Source: Hirsutella rhossiliensis (lineage: Eukaryota; Ascomycota; Sordariomycetes; Hypocreales; Ophiocordycipitaceae). Taken from it: 64,000 bases of DNA. The stretch lies in assembly GCF_020360975.1 (NCBI RefSeq), contig NW_025408671.1, forward strand, positions 4,402,001 to 4,466,000, written 5' to 3'. The notes under the pieces were generated by a model, which was given only the letters and a program-made list of their open reading frames with translations, did no database searches and was not told the DNA's origin. Shown here in pieces: positions 21,949-34,430 of the stretch (position 1 is the stretch's first letter; every line of letters starts with the position of its first letter). Both the position numbers and the translations under genes were made by a program.

Positions 21949-24900
21949 TTTCTACTTAGAGTAAGCCTAGCTTATTATATTATTATATATATAAAAATAG
22001 TAGCTAGAAAAAGATTTTCCGTCCGTTAAATCCGACGCCTAGCTAGAGTCGGTAAAACCCTTTATATATAAATAGGTAAAAGGGATATTATAATTATATT
22101 TAATCTTTAGGCTAGGGAATTTATTTAAATATTTCTAAATTATATTTAAAGCTTTAAAATATATCTAGTCGGGCTTAGCCGCGAATCTAGTATAGGAAAT
22201 TATAGAATATAAGATATCTAGCCTAGTAAATAAGGCTAAGTATTATAGAGATCTAACTTCTTTCTAAAATTATAATATATCTTCCTTAGAAGGTAATTCC
22301 TTTACTTTTATAAGCTTAAAGCCTACTATAGCGGGTAAATTTAAAGTTCCTAAACCTTCTTTATTAAATTTCTTTAATATATTTAAGGTATAATTTTCTT
22401 AGGATATATATAGCTCTTTATCTTCTCGGTTTATTATAATATTTAAACCTAAGAAGTCTTTTATATCTCCTAAGATAGTAAAATCGAGGAATTTAGATAA
22501 TTCTTTAAATAATCTTTCTTTTATTATAGATTTAGAGGGCCTTACTATAAGAAAGTCGTCGACGTAAATTACTAAGGCTATACTATAGTCCTTATTTATA
22601 AATACTCCTTTATCTATTAAAAAAGGAAGAAATCTAAGTTTATTTAGTATAATTTTTAAATAATTATACTAGAGCTTAGGACTTTATTTTAGGCTATATA
22701 ATACTTTCTTTAGCTTTACTTTAATTTAACCGGTTTTATATAGGTCTAGGAATTTAGTTAATTTAATTCCTTTAGCTCTATAAGCTAATCTATATTTTAA
22801 ATAATATTCTTTAAGAGCGTATTCTTTATAGCCTATAAGAAGATCGATATATACTTTACTATCTATATCGGTATATATAAAGGCATTTATTATATCTATT
22901 TATTAAGCTTTAAATTCATAGATAATAGCTAAAATAAGTAGAATTCTAATAGATTTAGGTCTAGCTATAGTCGAGAAGGTATCTAGGAAATCTAAGCTAT
23001 AGATCTACTTAAATCCTTATATTATAAAACGGGCTTTATATTTTATTATATTATTTTAACTATCCTTTTTAATAGTATAGACCTAGCGGCCTCTTATAGC
23101 CTCCCTATCCTTAGGGAGGTAGGAAAATTCCTAAGTTTTATATTTAATTAGCTAGATACTTTTCTTAATTATAGCTTCTTTTTAAAATACTACTTTAGGG
23201 CTATTTATTGCTTATTTATAGGTCTTTAGAATTTTTAGATCCTAATTTTCTATACTAGCTAGAATTATCTCTATAAAATCATAGTTTAGAAATAAATTAA
23301 CGTTAGGGTATTTAATATAGTTAAAATCGAACCCTTTTAGCTTCTTAGGTAATTCTACTACTATTTTACTAGTAGTAGGAATAGGATCGTTATTTAAAGA
23401 CTCTTCTTCTATAAAGGGTAAGGGACTTTTATCTCTAGGTTCTCTAGTAGCTTCCTCTATAGGGATATAGCTTTCTAGCTTATATTTATTTAGAATAAAA
23501 TTAAAATCAAAGGTATTATTACTACCAGAAAATTCTAGATTTTTTATAAATCTATTTTCTAGTATAGTAATATCTTTAAAGATAGTAATCTATCTCTTAG
23601 TAAAATCCTAGATTTTATATATATTTTCTAAATAGCCTACTATTATTCCCTTAAAAGCTCTATTATCTAGTTTATCTTTAAGGTCTTTATTCTTATAATC
23701 TATAAGGCTTCCGAAGGTCTTAATTTTATTTAAGGTCTTAAAGGGTAGTATTATATTATCCCTCTTTTTTATAAGACTTTTAAATCCTATTATAGAATAC
23801 GGTAATCTATTATATAAATAGGTAGCTATTAAAATAGCTTCTCCTTATAGATATTTAGGAAGCCTAGTAGTAAATAAAAGAGGTTATACTTTTTCTAATA
23901 TAGTACGATTTATTCTTTTTATTCTACCGTTAGATTCCGGCGTCCTAGGAGGACTAGAATTAAAGGCAATTCCTTCTTTTTCGTAATAGAGCTTTATTTT
24001 ATATTTAAATTCTTTAGTATTATTAGAAAATGCTTCTTTAACCCTAGTATTTTTAGGGTTATTTTCTACCCTATTTTTAAATTCTAGGAACCTATTTAGA
24101 GCCTCCCCCTTTTTTTAAAGAAGGTATATTTCTAGATATTAGGTTCCTACGTCTAAGAAAGAAATATAATAGTAATATTTACTATAAGTAGGCACTTTAA
24201 TTAGCCCCTAAATATCTAATACTACTTTTTCTAAATAGGTATAAGACTTATATAAAGGTTATTTATTAACCTTATTTATTGCTTTAGCTCTAATATATAT
24301 TTCGCATTATCTTATTTTATTTTCCTCTTTTAAAGGTATTTTTATATCCTTATTATATCTTTTTAATATTTCTAAAATAGCCCTACTATTTATATACCCT
24401 AAACGTAAGTACTAAGTATAAAAGTCTATATCCTTTACTTTTAAAAACGTAATAAGGATTAATTAGCTTTCTAATAAAGGTTCTATAGGAATATAATATA
24501 ATTTATTTCTAAGAAATCCTTTAGTAAGGACCTTAGCCTTATTATCTAATAAAAGGACTCTATTTCCTCTTATTAAGGCATAGGTATTATTAAAATAAGA
24601 TTAGTATGGTATATTTACCCTTAATTTAGGTATATAAAAGCTGTCTTAAAGGATATACCTTTTACGATTATATATAAACTTAAATACTAAGTCCCCCTTC
24701 CCTTTTACTAATATAAAGGAAGCTTTTCCCTAGTAAACTTTAGACTTAATTTCTTTATAGTTAATAAGGAAATTCTTATTCGATATTATATACTTCGTAG
24801 CTCTAGTATTATAAATAAAATTGAAGATCCTTTTATTTTTATAACTAGGAAATCCTCCTTCTCTTACCTTTAAAACTAATTCCTTTATTCTAGGAATTAA

Positions 24901-26030
24901 GGCTTTTAAAGGTCCTAAAAAAGAGTCTTTATTAGATCCTACTATAGGGGTATTTATAGAGGTTAAAATTACCTCTAAATCCTTAGACGTTTATATAGGG
25001 GTCGGAGCCCTAGAAAGGTCTATAAGGTCGATATCTAGGTCTATATTCTCTTATAAAGCTATATTTAAGACCTTATTACTATTGTCCGAATCGGACTCTA
25101 GCTCTTTAGTTCGAGCCTTCCTTCTTTTATTAGTAGTAGAAATACTACTAGAAGGGGATTTCTTCTTAGAAGAAGAAAGAGAAAAAGAAGAAGATTTTCT
25201 CTTCTTAGAAATTTAAGTCCTATCGTCCTTTTTTCCTTTATTTAAAACCTAATAAGTAAGAGCCTTATTCGGGTATAATTTATAGTAATTTACTATAAAA
25301 TGCCCTGGTTTTTTATATTCCTTATAATAAGGAGTATCCATAGAATTTCTATAGGATTTCTAAGGCTTCCTTTATATTAAGAAGGCTTTCTCCTAAGATT
25401 TATCTATATCCTTTATTCTTCTAGCTTCGTCTAAAAGACTAGCTATTAGGGATTCGAGGGTAAACGCCGTAGAATTATACTTAAGGCTCTACGTAATATT
25501 TATAATATAGCTTTTAAATTCCTTATTAAGGCAATTAAGAATCTATACTATAAGAATAACTTCTAGAATTTCTATATTATAGGATTTTAAATCCTTATAA
25601 ATTTCCTTTACCTTATAAAGGTATTTCTCTAAATTAAAGTCTAAGGGACTAAGATTAAAGATCTGCTTAATAAGTAGATAACTTAACGAAAGGTTCGACG
25701 GATTATATAGCTTTTTAAGCTTATCCTACGCTTCTTTAGTATTTTTTAAATGCTAAATTTATATTAAGGGACTATCTTTAACTTAAAGAAATATTATAGA
25801 TAAAGCCTCTATAGTCTATATATAATTTACTTACTTTAGAGCAGTAATAAGCTTTTCTTTTATAAGGATAGCTTCTATCCTTATAGTCTATAAGGTATAA
25901 TTTAAATTTCCCTTAAGTCTAGTAAATTTATATTCTTTCTATCTACCTATTTTATATAAATTCGGTATTATTTCGTTTATAGGGATCGAGAAATCTAGAT
26001 AGGAGTTTATAAGCGTAGGAAGGTAAAAGA
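21949..26030 (-). pseudogene. Copia-C1 gag-pol
   Basis: Minus-strand reading gives, from high to low coordinates, gag with a C-x2-C-x4-H-x4-C knuckle whose Cys codons have become Tyr (YKEYKKPGHFIVNY, near 25290), then protease, integrase and RT with YVDD near 22560, then the start of RNase H near 22020. Each part matches C2, but C1 carries more TpA changes. No long frame survives. The element has no intact coding capacity. Confidence 0.78.
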
Positions 26031-26136
26031 AGTCGAGGGGGATTTCGAAAGGAATTTTAATTAAATATTTCGACGAGGAACTTTAAAGGTATAAGTTAAT
26101 TTCCTAGCTTAAAAGGAGTAAGCCGGGCTTATAACC

Positions 26137-26704
26137 TATTAAGGTATATAAGTAAAAGCGGAATTTTAGGGAATTAAGGGATTACGTAAGACTATATAAT
26201 AAAGGGGAAGAAGGAGTATAAGGTAGGATTTTTAATAGAATATATTAGTAATATATTAGTATATAAAAGAGGTGTTAAAGTTAATAAATTTTTCTCTATT
26301 TACTAGCGGATATACTATCTTATATAGATAATTATAGCTAAATAGAAGAACCTTTCGGGACTAGATTTAGGCTGCCGTATAGCCCTAAGACTAAGGAATT
26401 TAGTAATACCTCGAGTATATTAAGAAGTATCTTAGTTCTACTAATATTTATATTTAAAGGAGGTTTGTTATACTAGTATTCTTAAGAGGTCTTAGCTAGT
26501 ATTCTAAGTTAGCTCTATTTCTTTAATTCCCGATTATACGATAACTAGCAACCTATTTAATATATAATAATATATATAATAATAAGCGATTCTTACTCTA
26601 TAATATAAGATTTTATCTATAAATAATATACTACTTATTAGCTTATATAATCGGGAGAGTATATTATAGCTACTTTATTTATAGTAGGAACACCGTTCCT
26701 TATA
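26137..26704 (-). repeat. Copia-C1 5' LTR
   Basis: The 568-bp LTR has the same length as both LTRs of C2. Its outer tip is an inverted repeat, AGGAACACCGTTCCT (26688-26702 region). A RIPped initiator-Met half-tRNA site adjoins its inner end at about 26120-26136. Confidence 0.88.
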
Positions 26705-28343
26705 CTATCCGACCCCTTACTTTTAATTTTACCTTTATATATTTTTATATACTTCTTATATCTCTCTTTATAAGAGTTATAAGCCTAGGAGGAATAGAAT
26801 TCCTATACCTTCTAGCTATTATAAAAGGCACCTTTCTTATATCCTTTATAGCTTCCTTTTACCCCTCTTACTAAAAAAGCCGATTATTAACCGACTTTTC
26901 TACCCCCTCTCTCTATAACGATATTAAAAAATAACTCCTCTACCGCCCTTATAGTCTATAAGATAATTCTTATAGAGCCCTAAGATTAAGATAAGTAGGT
27001 AAAAGAGCTATGGGCTTATATAAATAGAACTATCTATAATTTAGTCTTCTTTAATAAGTAAGACCCTCTTAAGCCCTCTCTTTATCCTAGGGTAATAGAA
27101 TTTATAAAAGGAGCTTCCCTTTTCTCTAAGCTAACCTCCGTATAATAAAGAGCTTTTTCTACTACCTTAGGTAACTACGAGAGTTACTATAAGGAGTCCC
27201 TCTATAAGATAAAGCTACTAACTACTATATATATAGCGATAACGGAATCTATTAGTACTATAAAGCTTATCTCTCTTTAAGAGAAATAGACTCTTAGGTA
27301 GTAGCTTTTAAACCTTAAGACCTTAATAGCTCCCTTAAGGGGCTATATAACTAACCGTATGAAGAAGACCTATATAGCCTACCTAGGAGCCTTTTCTACT
27401 AAGAACTTACTAGCTTTAACGTAGCTAGCTAAGTAGGAAGAAAGCCTTAAGGAAGCTAACTAATACTTCTTTATAAAAGCTCTTTCTAGCTAGTAGCTAT
27501 AGGATATATCTCTACTAATAAAGCCTATTAGTAATAGTTACTTAACTATCTTTTAAGAAGCTAGCTAGGAACTAAATAAAGAGGCTGCTAGAGTATAATA
27601 GTAAGTAGTCTTATTCCTTTATAGCTAGCACTTAACCTAGACGGCTCGACCTACTACCCCTATAGCTACTATAGCCCTTATTACTATGGTTCCTACTACT
27701 ACTACTATAGCTATTGCCCTTCTAGCTCCTCCTCCCTCGAGAGTATTAATACCGTCTTTAACGGCTGCCCTAGGCCCGGCCCCGGCTCCGCCTCTTACTC
27801 TAGGCCCGGCCCCGGTCCTATTAGTTAGACCGGCCTAACTAGTCCCCTAATAGACCGTTTAGTCCGTTAGTCGAAAAATTAAGGAACTAGTCGAAATTAA
27901 ACCTCTTCGTTAAAATTAATAATAAGGGGTAAAAAGAAGGGGTTTTTAAGTAGACCTTCTAGATTAGGATAAGGATTCCTCGAAGAAATAAAAGACTAGA
28001 TAAAACAGCTGCCTAGCCTATAAATTACTAGGCTATTAGTTATTATAATACTAGTAGGTCTTTAAGGAAAACCGACCTAAAGGATTTAACCCTTTAAAGA
28101 GGCTATAAGAAACGATATAATAGTCTCTTAAGGAGGACCCCTTATTATAGAAAAAGATAAACGAGATTTAAGTTACTAAGAAATAGTAACTAACGCCGCT
28201 ACCTTTATTCGAGCTATAAATTTAAGGAAAAAATATTAGTATAGTAAATCTAGCCTTTATCTTCCTTATAGATTAATAAGGCTAAAACTAACCGTTAGAG
28301 CCCTTTAATTATACCCTATAAAAATTAGCTATCCTTAGCTTTA

Positions 28344-28389
28344 CCATGCCCCACCCCCCTTTCGGTAACACCCACCTTTCGGTAGCGCA
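28344..28389. repeat. Left terminal inverted repeat of pogo-like element
   Basis: The 46-bp TIR starts CCATGCCCCACC and ends CGGTAGCGCA. Internally it holds two similar direct units sharing CCTTTCGGTA, about 18-19 bp apart. These may be paired transposase binding sites (inference). Confidence 0.93.
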
Positions 28390-29270
28390 ATTGAAAAATT
28401 CTCCACCAAAAGTCTACCATTTGAACTACATGAAATATGATCAGAACTTAACATTATAAACACAAAAAATATATCATTCCGTAGAGAAATGGACGCTCTT
28501 ATATGTACCGGCGCTTTTTTACCATTCGCCCGGATCTGGTGGTGACTGGAAGGGCTTCGGGTGCCACCTTGACTTCAATCACTGAAGCTGTCTCCACCTC
28601 TGAGACCGCCTCCTCCTCTGTGTCAGAATTCAGCACAACGGCTATCTCTTGGCTTTTAATTTGGGAATGGCTTCTCAGCCACCAAAGCTTCACTGAGAGT
28701 CATGAACCGTCTGTTCGGGTTCGGAATTGCTCTCCTCTTCTTGCCTCTCTGCAGCCGGGCCACTTCTTCCTCTAGCTTCGCGATTCTGTTGCTGTGCTCG
28801 GCAAGCGTCTGTTCTTGGCTTCAAAGCCTCTAGCTATCACGGCGTATCGTCTCCGGGTGCCAGGAGTCTTGTTCTTTCCGAAATCGCGAATCTGGCGGCT
28901 GTTTCTTGGCGTATCATCAGAACCCAAAATGGCGCGGACTTTGGAGACGTCTCTACAATGTCCGCGTGAATTTCTGGATGCCGCAATGCCTTGGATCGTG
29001 AGATCGGCCAATTCCCAGTGACCCTCCAGCCGGACAATATATTCTTTGCCGTCATTCCAACCTCGCGCGCTTTAGCATATGCCCGTATAAAATTGACCTT
29101 ATGAACAGGCGCAGAATCGGTCAAACAGGTCAATTTCTGAAGTTCTTTCGGTAAGCTGCCTTGGAGGCATTGAATACACCGTTATCTAACGGCTGGAGGC
29201 CATGAGAGCAGTGGGCAGGAAGGTAACAGCAATAAACGTTGTTCAAAAAGCATGTGGCCATCCATGCATC

Positions 29271-29319
29271 CTGGTCTCGGTTAACAGTAATTCCTACAGA
29301 GGTGGATAAAGAAACGCAC
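29271..29319 (-). other. Intron 2 of the transposase (49 bp)
   Basis: It starts GTGCGT, has a CTGTTAACC branch-like site and ends ACCAG. Splicing joins GHGSHAT to DAWMATCFLNN, the order expected after the second catalytic Asp. Confidence 0.82.
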
Positions 29320-29659
29320 CGTTGCATGACTTCCATGTCCATCTAATATGATCAGTCTAGCATCTGAGGCATCGGCTGGTCGCGTCTGGGGCAAATAGAC
29401 CCTCTCAAGCCACTCAATAGCGATATGGTTGTCCGTCCATCCGTTGGGCGACGTTATGTAATGCCAGTCGGCTATTTTGCCGAATTCCGTCAAGAACCAC
29501 TGTTTCTGAAGCTCTTTGCCCTTAAAGATAATGCCAGGGTAAGGACACGGCCGTCCGCGGTGATAGCTTCAATAAATGAGGTCCAGTTGCGGGACTGTGG
29601 CCCTTTCAGAAGGGCCTTCCGTTTTGGGTCTGCACTCCCAACCACAAGACTATCCAAAC

Positions 29660-29712
29660 CTGGCAAAAGAGTCTGGTTAGTAAAAGTAATGAAAGACAAG
29701 CCAAATACTCAC
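29660..29712 (-). other. Intron 1 of the transposase (53 bp)
   Basis: It starts GTGAGT, contains a TTACTAACC branch site and ends GCCAG. Splicing joins GFG and LDSLVVGSAD in frame across the DDE domain. Confidence 0.88.
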
Positions 29713-30480
29713 CAAAGCCAGACATAATACCGCCTTCGTCAACATTCACGGTATTTTCTGGTTTAATCCATCCATACTCCTTTTCCTGATATCGAAGAAC
29801 CAGTGAACCGCCCGAGGCGTAAAAGCATTAAATCGGTTAGCTTCCTGACGTCTCCCACGCTTGTTCTTGATGTCCGGATGGCGATTGATGAATTTAGAGA
29901 CCCAGTTGCGCCCCACTGTCCGCTCGTTGTTCAGTTGCTTTATAAGAGCCTCCACACATGCGCGGATCTGACTGTGGAGGAGCATAGCCGAGAGACTCTT
30001 GGCGGAGGATCCAAGAAACCAAGCGAGCTTCCTGAGACTTACTCAAGAGTTGACGAGGCTGGATCTGATCAGCCAGGGCTACCTGGCCTTTGAGTCTGTC
30101 GGAAATAGACTGCTGAGGTATGTCATACTTTTGGGCGGCGCGGTACTGCGACAAGCCGTTTTTTGTGACATCAATTATCGCATTAGCCATAATATCCTCC
30201 GTATAAATACTCCGAGGCCGCTTTAAGGTCATTTTGGTCATGTGGTGGAGGAATAACGAGAAGAATCATCGTCAGGAGGCGGAAGGAGATTAGGGGGTTG
30301 GATGGTAATTTCGCGTGCAAGGTACGCACAGGCCGCAGACCCTGTACAAACATTCAACCATCGAAAAGTAGAATTCAATCAATCCACTATCTACTCCAAG
30401 TGACGGCTTGTGAATATCTTCAAAGCTGGCTGGAATCCGTGTAAGTGAAATTGATGGTTTTTGGTGGGGATATTTTCTAA

Positions 30481-30526
30481 TGCGCTACCGAAAGGTGGGT
30501 GTTACCGAAAGGGGGGTGGGGCATGG
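30481..30526. repeat. Right terminal inverted repeat of pogo-like element
   Basis: It is the exact reverse complement of 28344-28389 and is followed by the TA duplication at 30527-30528. Confidence 0.93.
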
Positions 30527-33500
30527 TAGTACTTCCCTTAATATCTATAATATACTCTTATAATTCCGGTTCTTTAAGAAGGTATAGAGGGAATACCTTA
30601 TTACTAAGAATTAACTATATAGATAGAAGGATATAGAAGGGTAAATATTACGAATAAATTACTTAATAGGTCTATATAAATTCTTTAATTAAAGAGGTTA
30701 GCTTTTTACCCTTAATTTTTAATAAGCTTAATTTCCTTTTACTTTCTCTAAGAGGAAGGAATCTTTTAAGATATAACGTTTAAGCTTATAAGGTTAGTCT
30801 AAAAGAATTAAACTATTAAGCTTATCGAGGAGAAATTCAGTTAATTTATTCTCGAATTCTAACCTATCCTTAGGAAGGAATTACTTAAGAAGTTAGCTTT
30901 CCTTACTAAGAGGAGTAGGTCTACTATAAAGGACCCTCTTTTAGTAGCCTAAAAAGATAGCCTTCTTTAGTACGTATAACTTAGTTACCTAGGCCCCTTA
31001 GCTTTATATAAGCTAGGCCTATAATATAGCGTATAAATAAGGGGCTTAAAGACCGTCGAATATAAATACTATAGCTAAGGAAAGACTAAGAGACGAATTT
31101 CTAAACGAACCCTTTTATAGCTAGACTAGCTATATAAGGAAATTTAAGTCGACTAAACTAACGTCTCTAAGGACTAAGAAAGCTTCGTTAAGGTAATGTT
31201 TTTATAGACGCTTTTTAAGGGATAGTTTTCCCCTATTTCTTATAAACCTACCTAAGTAAGTATAACTAGTCTACCCTTTAAGACTTTATTAACTAAATAA
31301 AATCCTACTTTAGCTATAAGGTAAAGAAGATATAGTTTAACGGAGAGCTATTTATAAAGGATATCTTAAATTAGCTCCGAAAAAAAGGCATTTTACCCTT
31401 CCTATTAGCACTAAATACTTAGGCTTAAAACGGAGGGGTAGAAAGATTAAGGGGTGCTATAATAGAAAGGGCCTATATAATAAGACTTACTATAAGGCTT
31501 TTATATAACCTTTAAAGGGAAGTTATTTAGACCGCCTATTACTTATAGAACCAGACCCTAAGAGACCCTAGGGGCCTAAGGGACTATAGGGACCTAGAGA
31601 CCCTTTTTAAGACCTTAGAAATAAACTAGAAATCTCCCCTTAAGCTCTTTATAAAAAGGAGGGCCTCGCTAGCCTACCTTTATACCTATAGCTATAAGGT
31701 ATATATAATAACTACTAATATATAGCTAAAAAGGAAGAAGAAAAGAAAGCTTAATCTTAAAGCCTTTATTAGTTACCTTATTAGCTATAATTCTATAAAT
31801 ATCTTTTAGATCTAGATTCCTCTTTTATAAAAGGTTATTTCGACTAGGGATATAATTTTCGATAAATCTAGCTTCTTTAATAGAAAGAGGGATTAATAGC
31901 CCCTCTTACTCTTATAACGTTAGCTAATTTAAAAGATCTAAATCCCCCCTTTTTAAGAGTTATAAGAAGAGGCCCTAGATAAGGAAACGGAAGAAGAAAC
32001 TAATATTAAAGTAGTTAAGGATAACACTAACTTTAAAAAAGAAGAAAAAGAGGAAGCTATTAAATTAAATAATCTAAATAAAGAAGGAGACTATAGGAAA
32101 GTAATAGAGCTAGAATACGCCTACCTTCCTATGCCTCCTCTTATAAAATAAAAAGAAGATCTAAAAGCAGTTTTTTTAGTTAGTCTTTCTATCTTAACCC
32201 TTAAGGGTATAGGAAAGGTACCTCTCTTAAAGGATTACCTAGCTGCTTTTTTATCCTTGCTTTAAGAAGTAAAGGAAGGTATAGGGCCCGATATAAGTAC
32301 TAAAGAAAACTAACCTTTCTTTTATTTCGATTGTTTTTCCGACTTCTATCTAACGCTTATAGAATATAGTTCCTATAAAGTATTTATATTAGGCCGGCTC
32401 TTTAAGCTATAGCTATTAGTAAGGAAGGTATATAAAAGAAACCTCTTAGACTTATTAGTAAACTAAAAGTAGCTAGAAAAACACCCCTTTAAAGACTAGT
32501 TTTTCTAGGCCTAGAAAGACTACCTAGCTTTATATAAAGAGATAGGGTCTTTTAAAGAGGTCCTTAAAGAGAAAGTAAGAGGAAAATAGGTCCTTAGCTA
32601 TAAGTAGGTCTTTATCTATAAGACTAATAAATATAGCTTCTTTTATAAGTATAAAGCTTAGTTAGTTATTTATAGGAATTAATAAGAAAAATAGGATCTA
32701 CCTACTAAGGTAACTACTTTAATAAGAATATCTTTTTAGACCCTTATAGCTATAGTAGTAGAATTCGACTTCGAGCTCGATTAAATAGATATAGTTAACG
32801 CCTTTATTAACTACCCTCTTAAAAAAGAAGAAGTTATTTATATATAACTTCCTCTTAGTTTTTAATAGCTAGGAAAGGTTCTATAGCTTAGGAAAGCTTT
32901 ATACGGACTATAAAGATTACCCTTTCTTTAGTAATAGTATTTAATAGGTTCCCTTAAAGCCCTAGGCTTTAAGAAAGTTCCTTAGGAACCGTATATAATA
33001 TAAAAGGGTAAAATTATAGTATTCTTTTACGTTAATAATATTATCTAGGCCTACTTAAAAAAGGAAGAAGCTACTACTAAGGAGGCTATATAAGGCCTAT
33101 AATAAAGGTATAAGATAACTAGGCTAAGGGAGCTAAAGTAGTTCCTAGGGATATAAATCCTTTAGAATAAGTCTTAACGGACTATCTAGCTTACCTAGGA
33201 CGCTTATATCGATAAGGTCGCTTATAAATTCCTCCTTAATTCCCTCGATAAGAAGCTTCCTTTTATACCTATATTAAACGAAGAGCTTTTACTTAATCCC
33301 TCCTTTTAAGCTAAGGAGTAAGAGAAATACTAATACTAATAGAAGGTAAGCTCCTTACCTTTTTTAGGTATTTCTATTAAACTAAATATCTCTTTTACGG
33401 TCTCCTAGCTAGCTAAGTATAACTAGAATCCTAGCCCTAGGCACTAATAAGTAGTAGACTAAGTAATTATTTATCTTTATTTAATAAGATTATATAGTCT

Positions 33501-33577
33501 ACGCTTAGGAGGGTAGGAAAGGAAATTAGCTACCGAAATCTTTTTTTATTTAAGCGATTCGTCTTTTATAGATAATT

Positions 33578-33715
33578 CCTTAGATAGAAAGAGCTTATAG
33601 GGGTATATTATATCCCTTTTTAAAGGGACTATTACTTAGAGAGCTTCCTTAAATAGAAAGAGCTTATAAGGGTATATTATATCCCTTTTTAAAGGAACTA
33701 TTACTTAGAGAGCTT
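33578..33715 (+). repeat. 69-bp tandem duplication in Copia-A4 RNase H
   Basis: Two adjacent 69-bp units (33578-33646 and 33647-33715) differ by a few G/A changes. A1, A2 and A3 have a single unit or lack the region. The length is 23 codons. The transition differences suggest the duplication happened before RIP was complete. Confidence 0.85.
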
Positions 33716-34430
33716 TAAAGTAAGCTACTATTACGACTTTTAGTATAAAGGTAGAGCTACTAGCTCTTTTAAAAGTATTAAAAGAAGCGATTTACCTTAG
33801 CTAGCTATTAATATATTTATAACTATAAATTCTATCCCTATTAGCTATAGAATATAATAATATATAGACTATATAAATTCTTATAGAGGAAAATAGTAAG
33901 CTATTAACCTAGCTATAGTATATTAATATCTATTAGTATTAGTTATACTAAGAGGTTTAAAGGGGACTTATTTTCGTTTATTAGGGTTTAATAGTATTAA
34001 TAAAAGCTAATAGTCTTATAAAGCCCTTACTAAAGTAAAAGCTAGCTATCTTTTTATAGTAAATTAAGCTAGAAGATATTTAAGAGAAGCTATCTTTAAA
34101 GGCCCGCCTTAAGAGTTTATAAGAGGAGCTAATAGCCTATATAAGAAGGTAACGTTTATAGCTAAAGAAGAAGGAAGAGGTTTTTCCCTTTAAAGGGCCC
34201 CCTTTTTAATTAGGTTTTTCCCTTCTAAGAAGGCCCCCTTTCTTATAAGACTTTTTCCTTTTTAGGCCCTTATTCCTTAAGTAGGTCTAAAAGAGCTTAG
34301 GGACTTAAAAAGGCCCTTACTTTCCTTAAGTAAAGGGAGAAGTATAGAGCTAAGAACCTCCTCTATATACTTATTAGCCTAAAGCTATATTAGCTATACC
34401 TTTAAGGGGCAGGCTATAGCTAAGGGGGTA

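Larger units (their letters stand above)
21949..26704 (-). mobile_element. Copia-C1: 3'-truncated Ty1/copia element
   Basis: This is a second Copia family, collinear with Copia-C2 from 45155 rightwards. It keeps part of RNase H, RT, integrase, gag and the 5' LTR (26137-26704). Its 3' end is replaced by Copia-A2. The outer 5 bp after the LTR, CTATC (26705-26709), match the Copia-A LTR interior that continues at 26705, so C1 inserted into the 5' LTR of Copia-A4. The partner duplication is lost with the missing end. Confidence 0.85.
28499..30241 (-). pseudogene. Pogo/Fot1-type transposase, two introns, frameshifted
   Basis: The start is ATG at 30239-30241 (MTKMTLKRPR). Residues about 10-60 form a Psq-type helix-turn-helix (YRAAQKYDIPQQSISDRLKG). 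A CENP-B-type DNA-binding domain follows (VGRNWVSKFINRHPDIKNKR, about 29850-29920). The DDE core begins at NVDEGGIMSGF (first Asp, about 29735), continues through NWTSFIEAITADGR, then ILDGHGSHAT (second Asp, about 29330) and LPAHCSHGLQPLDNGVF (last acidic residue, about 29180). A coiled coil (RIAKLEEEVARL, near 28765) and a basic tail ending KKRRYI, stop at 28499-28501, complete it. Two introns interrupt the DDE domain. Five or six one-base losses, mostly in homopolymers, break the frame. The gene may be intact in the real genome. Confidence 0.9.
28344..30526 (-). mobile_element. Pogo-like Tc1/mariner DNA transposon, un-RIPped
   Basis: A 2183-bp element has perfect 46-bp terminal inverted repeats (28344-28389 and 30481-30526) and TA target duplications (28342-28343 and 30527-30528). 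It encodes one transposase on the minus strand with CENP-B-type DNA binding and a DDE domain, as in fungal pogo/Fot1 relatives. It sits in RIP-ruined Copia-A4 sequence yet shows normal CpA content, so it is among the youngest insertions here. Confidence 0.95.
26921..34190 (+). pseudogene. Copia-A4 gag-pol
   Basis: The sequence is collinear with A1 gag-pol, with the start codon lost (ATG to ATA, about 26921). The Ala-rich linker lies near 27650-27760 and the zinc-knuckle region near 28010. Protease resumes after the DNA transposon at 30529, integrase covers about 30950-31900, RT is near 32600-33200 and RNase H near 33370-34050. The active-site region is read as YVNN near 33035. A 69-bp tandem duplication lies in RNase H. 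Dense stops exclude expression. Confidence 0.82.

Noticed and set aside
28503..29021. Plus-strand open frames in the pogo-like element
   Set aside because: They are antisense to the transposase C-terminus, which carries recognisable motifs on the minus strand.
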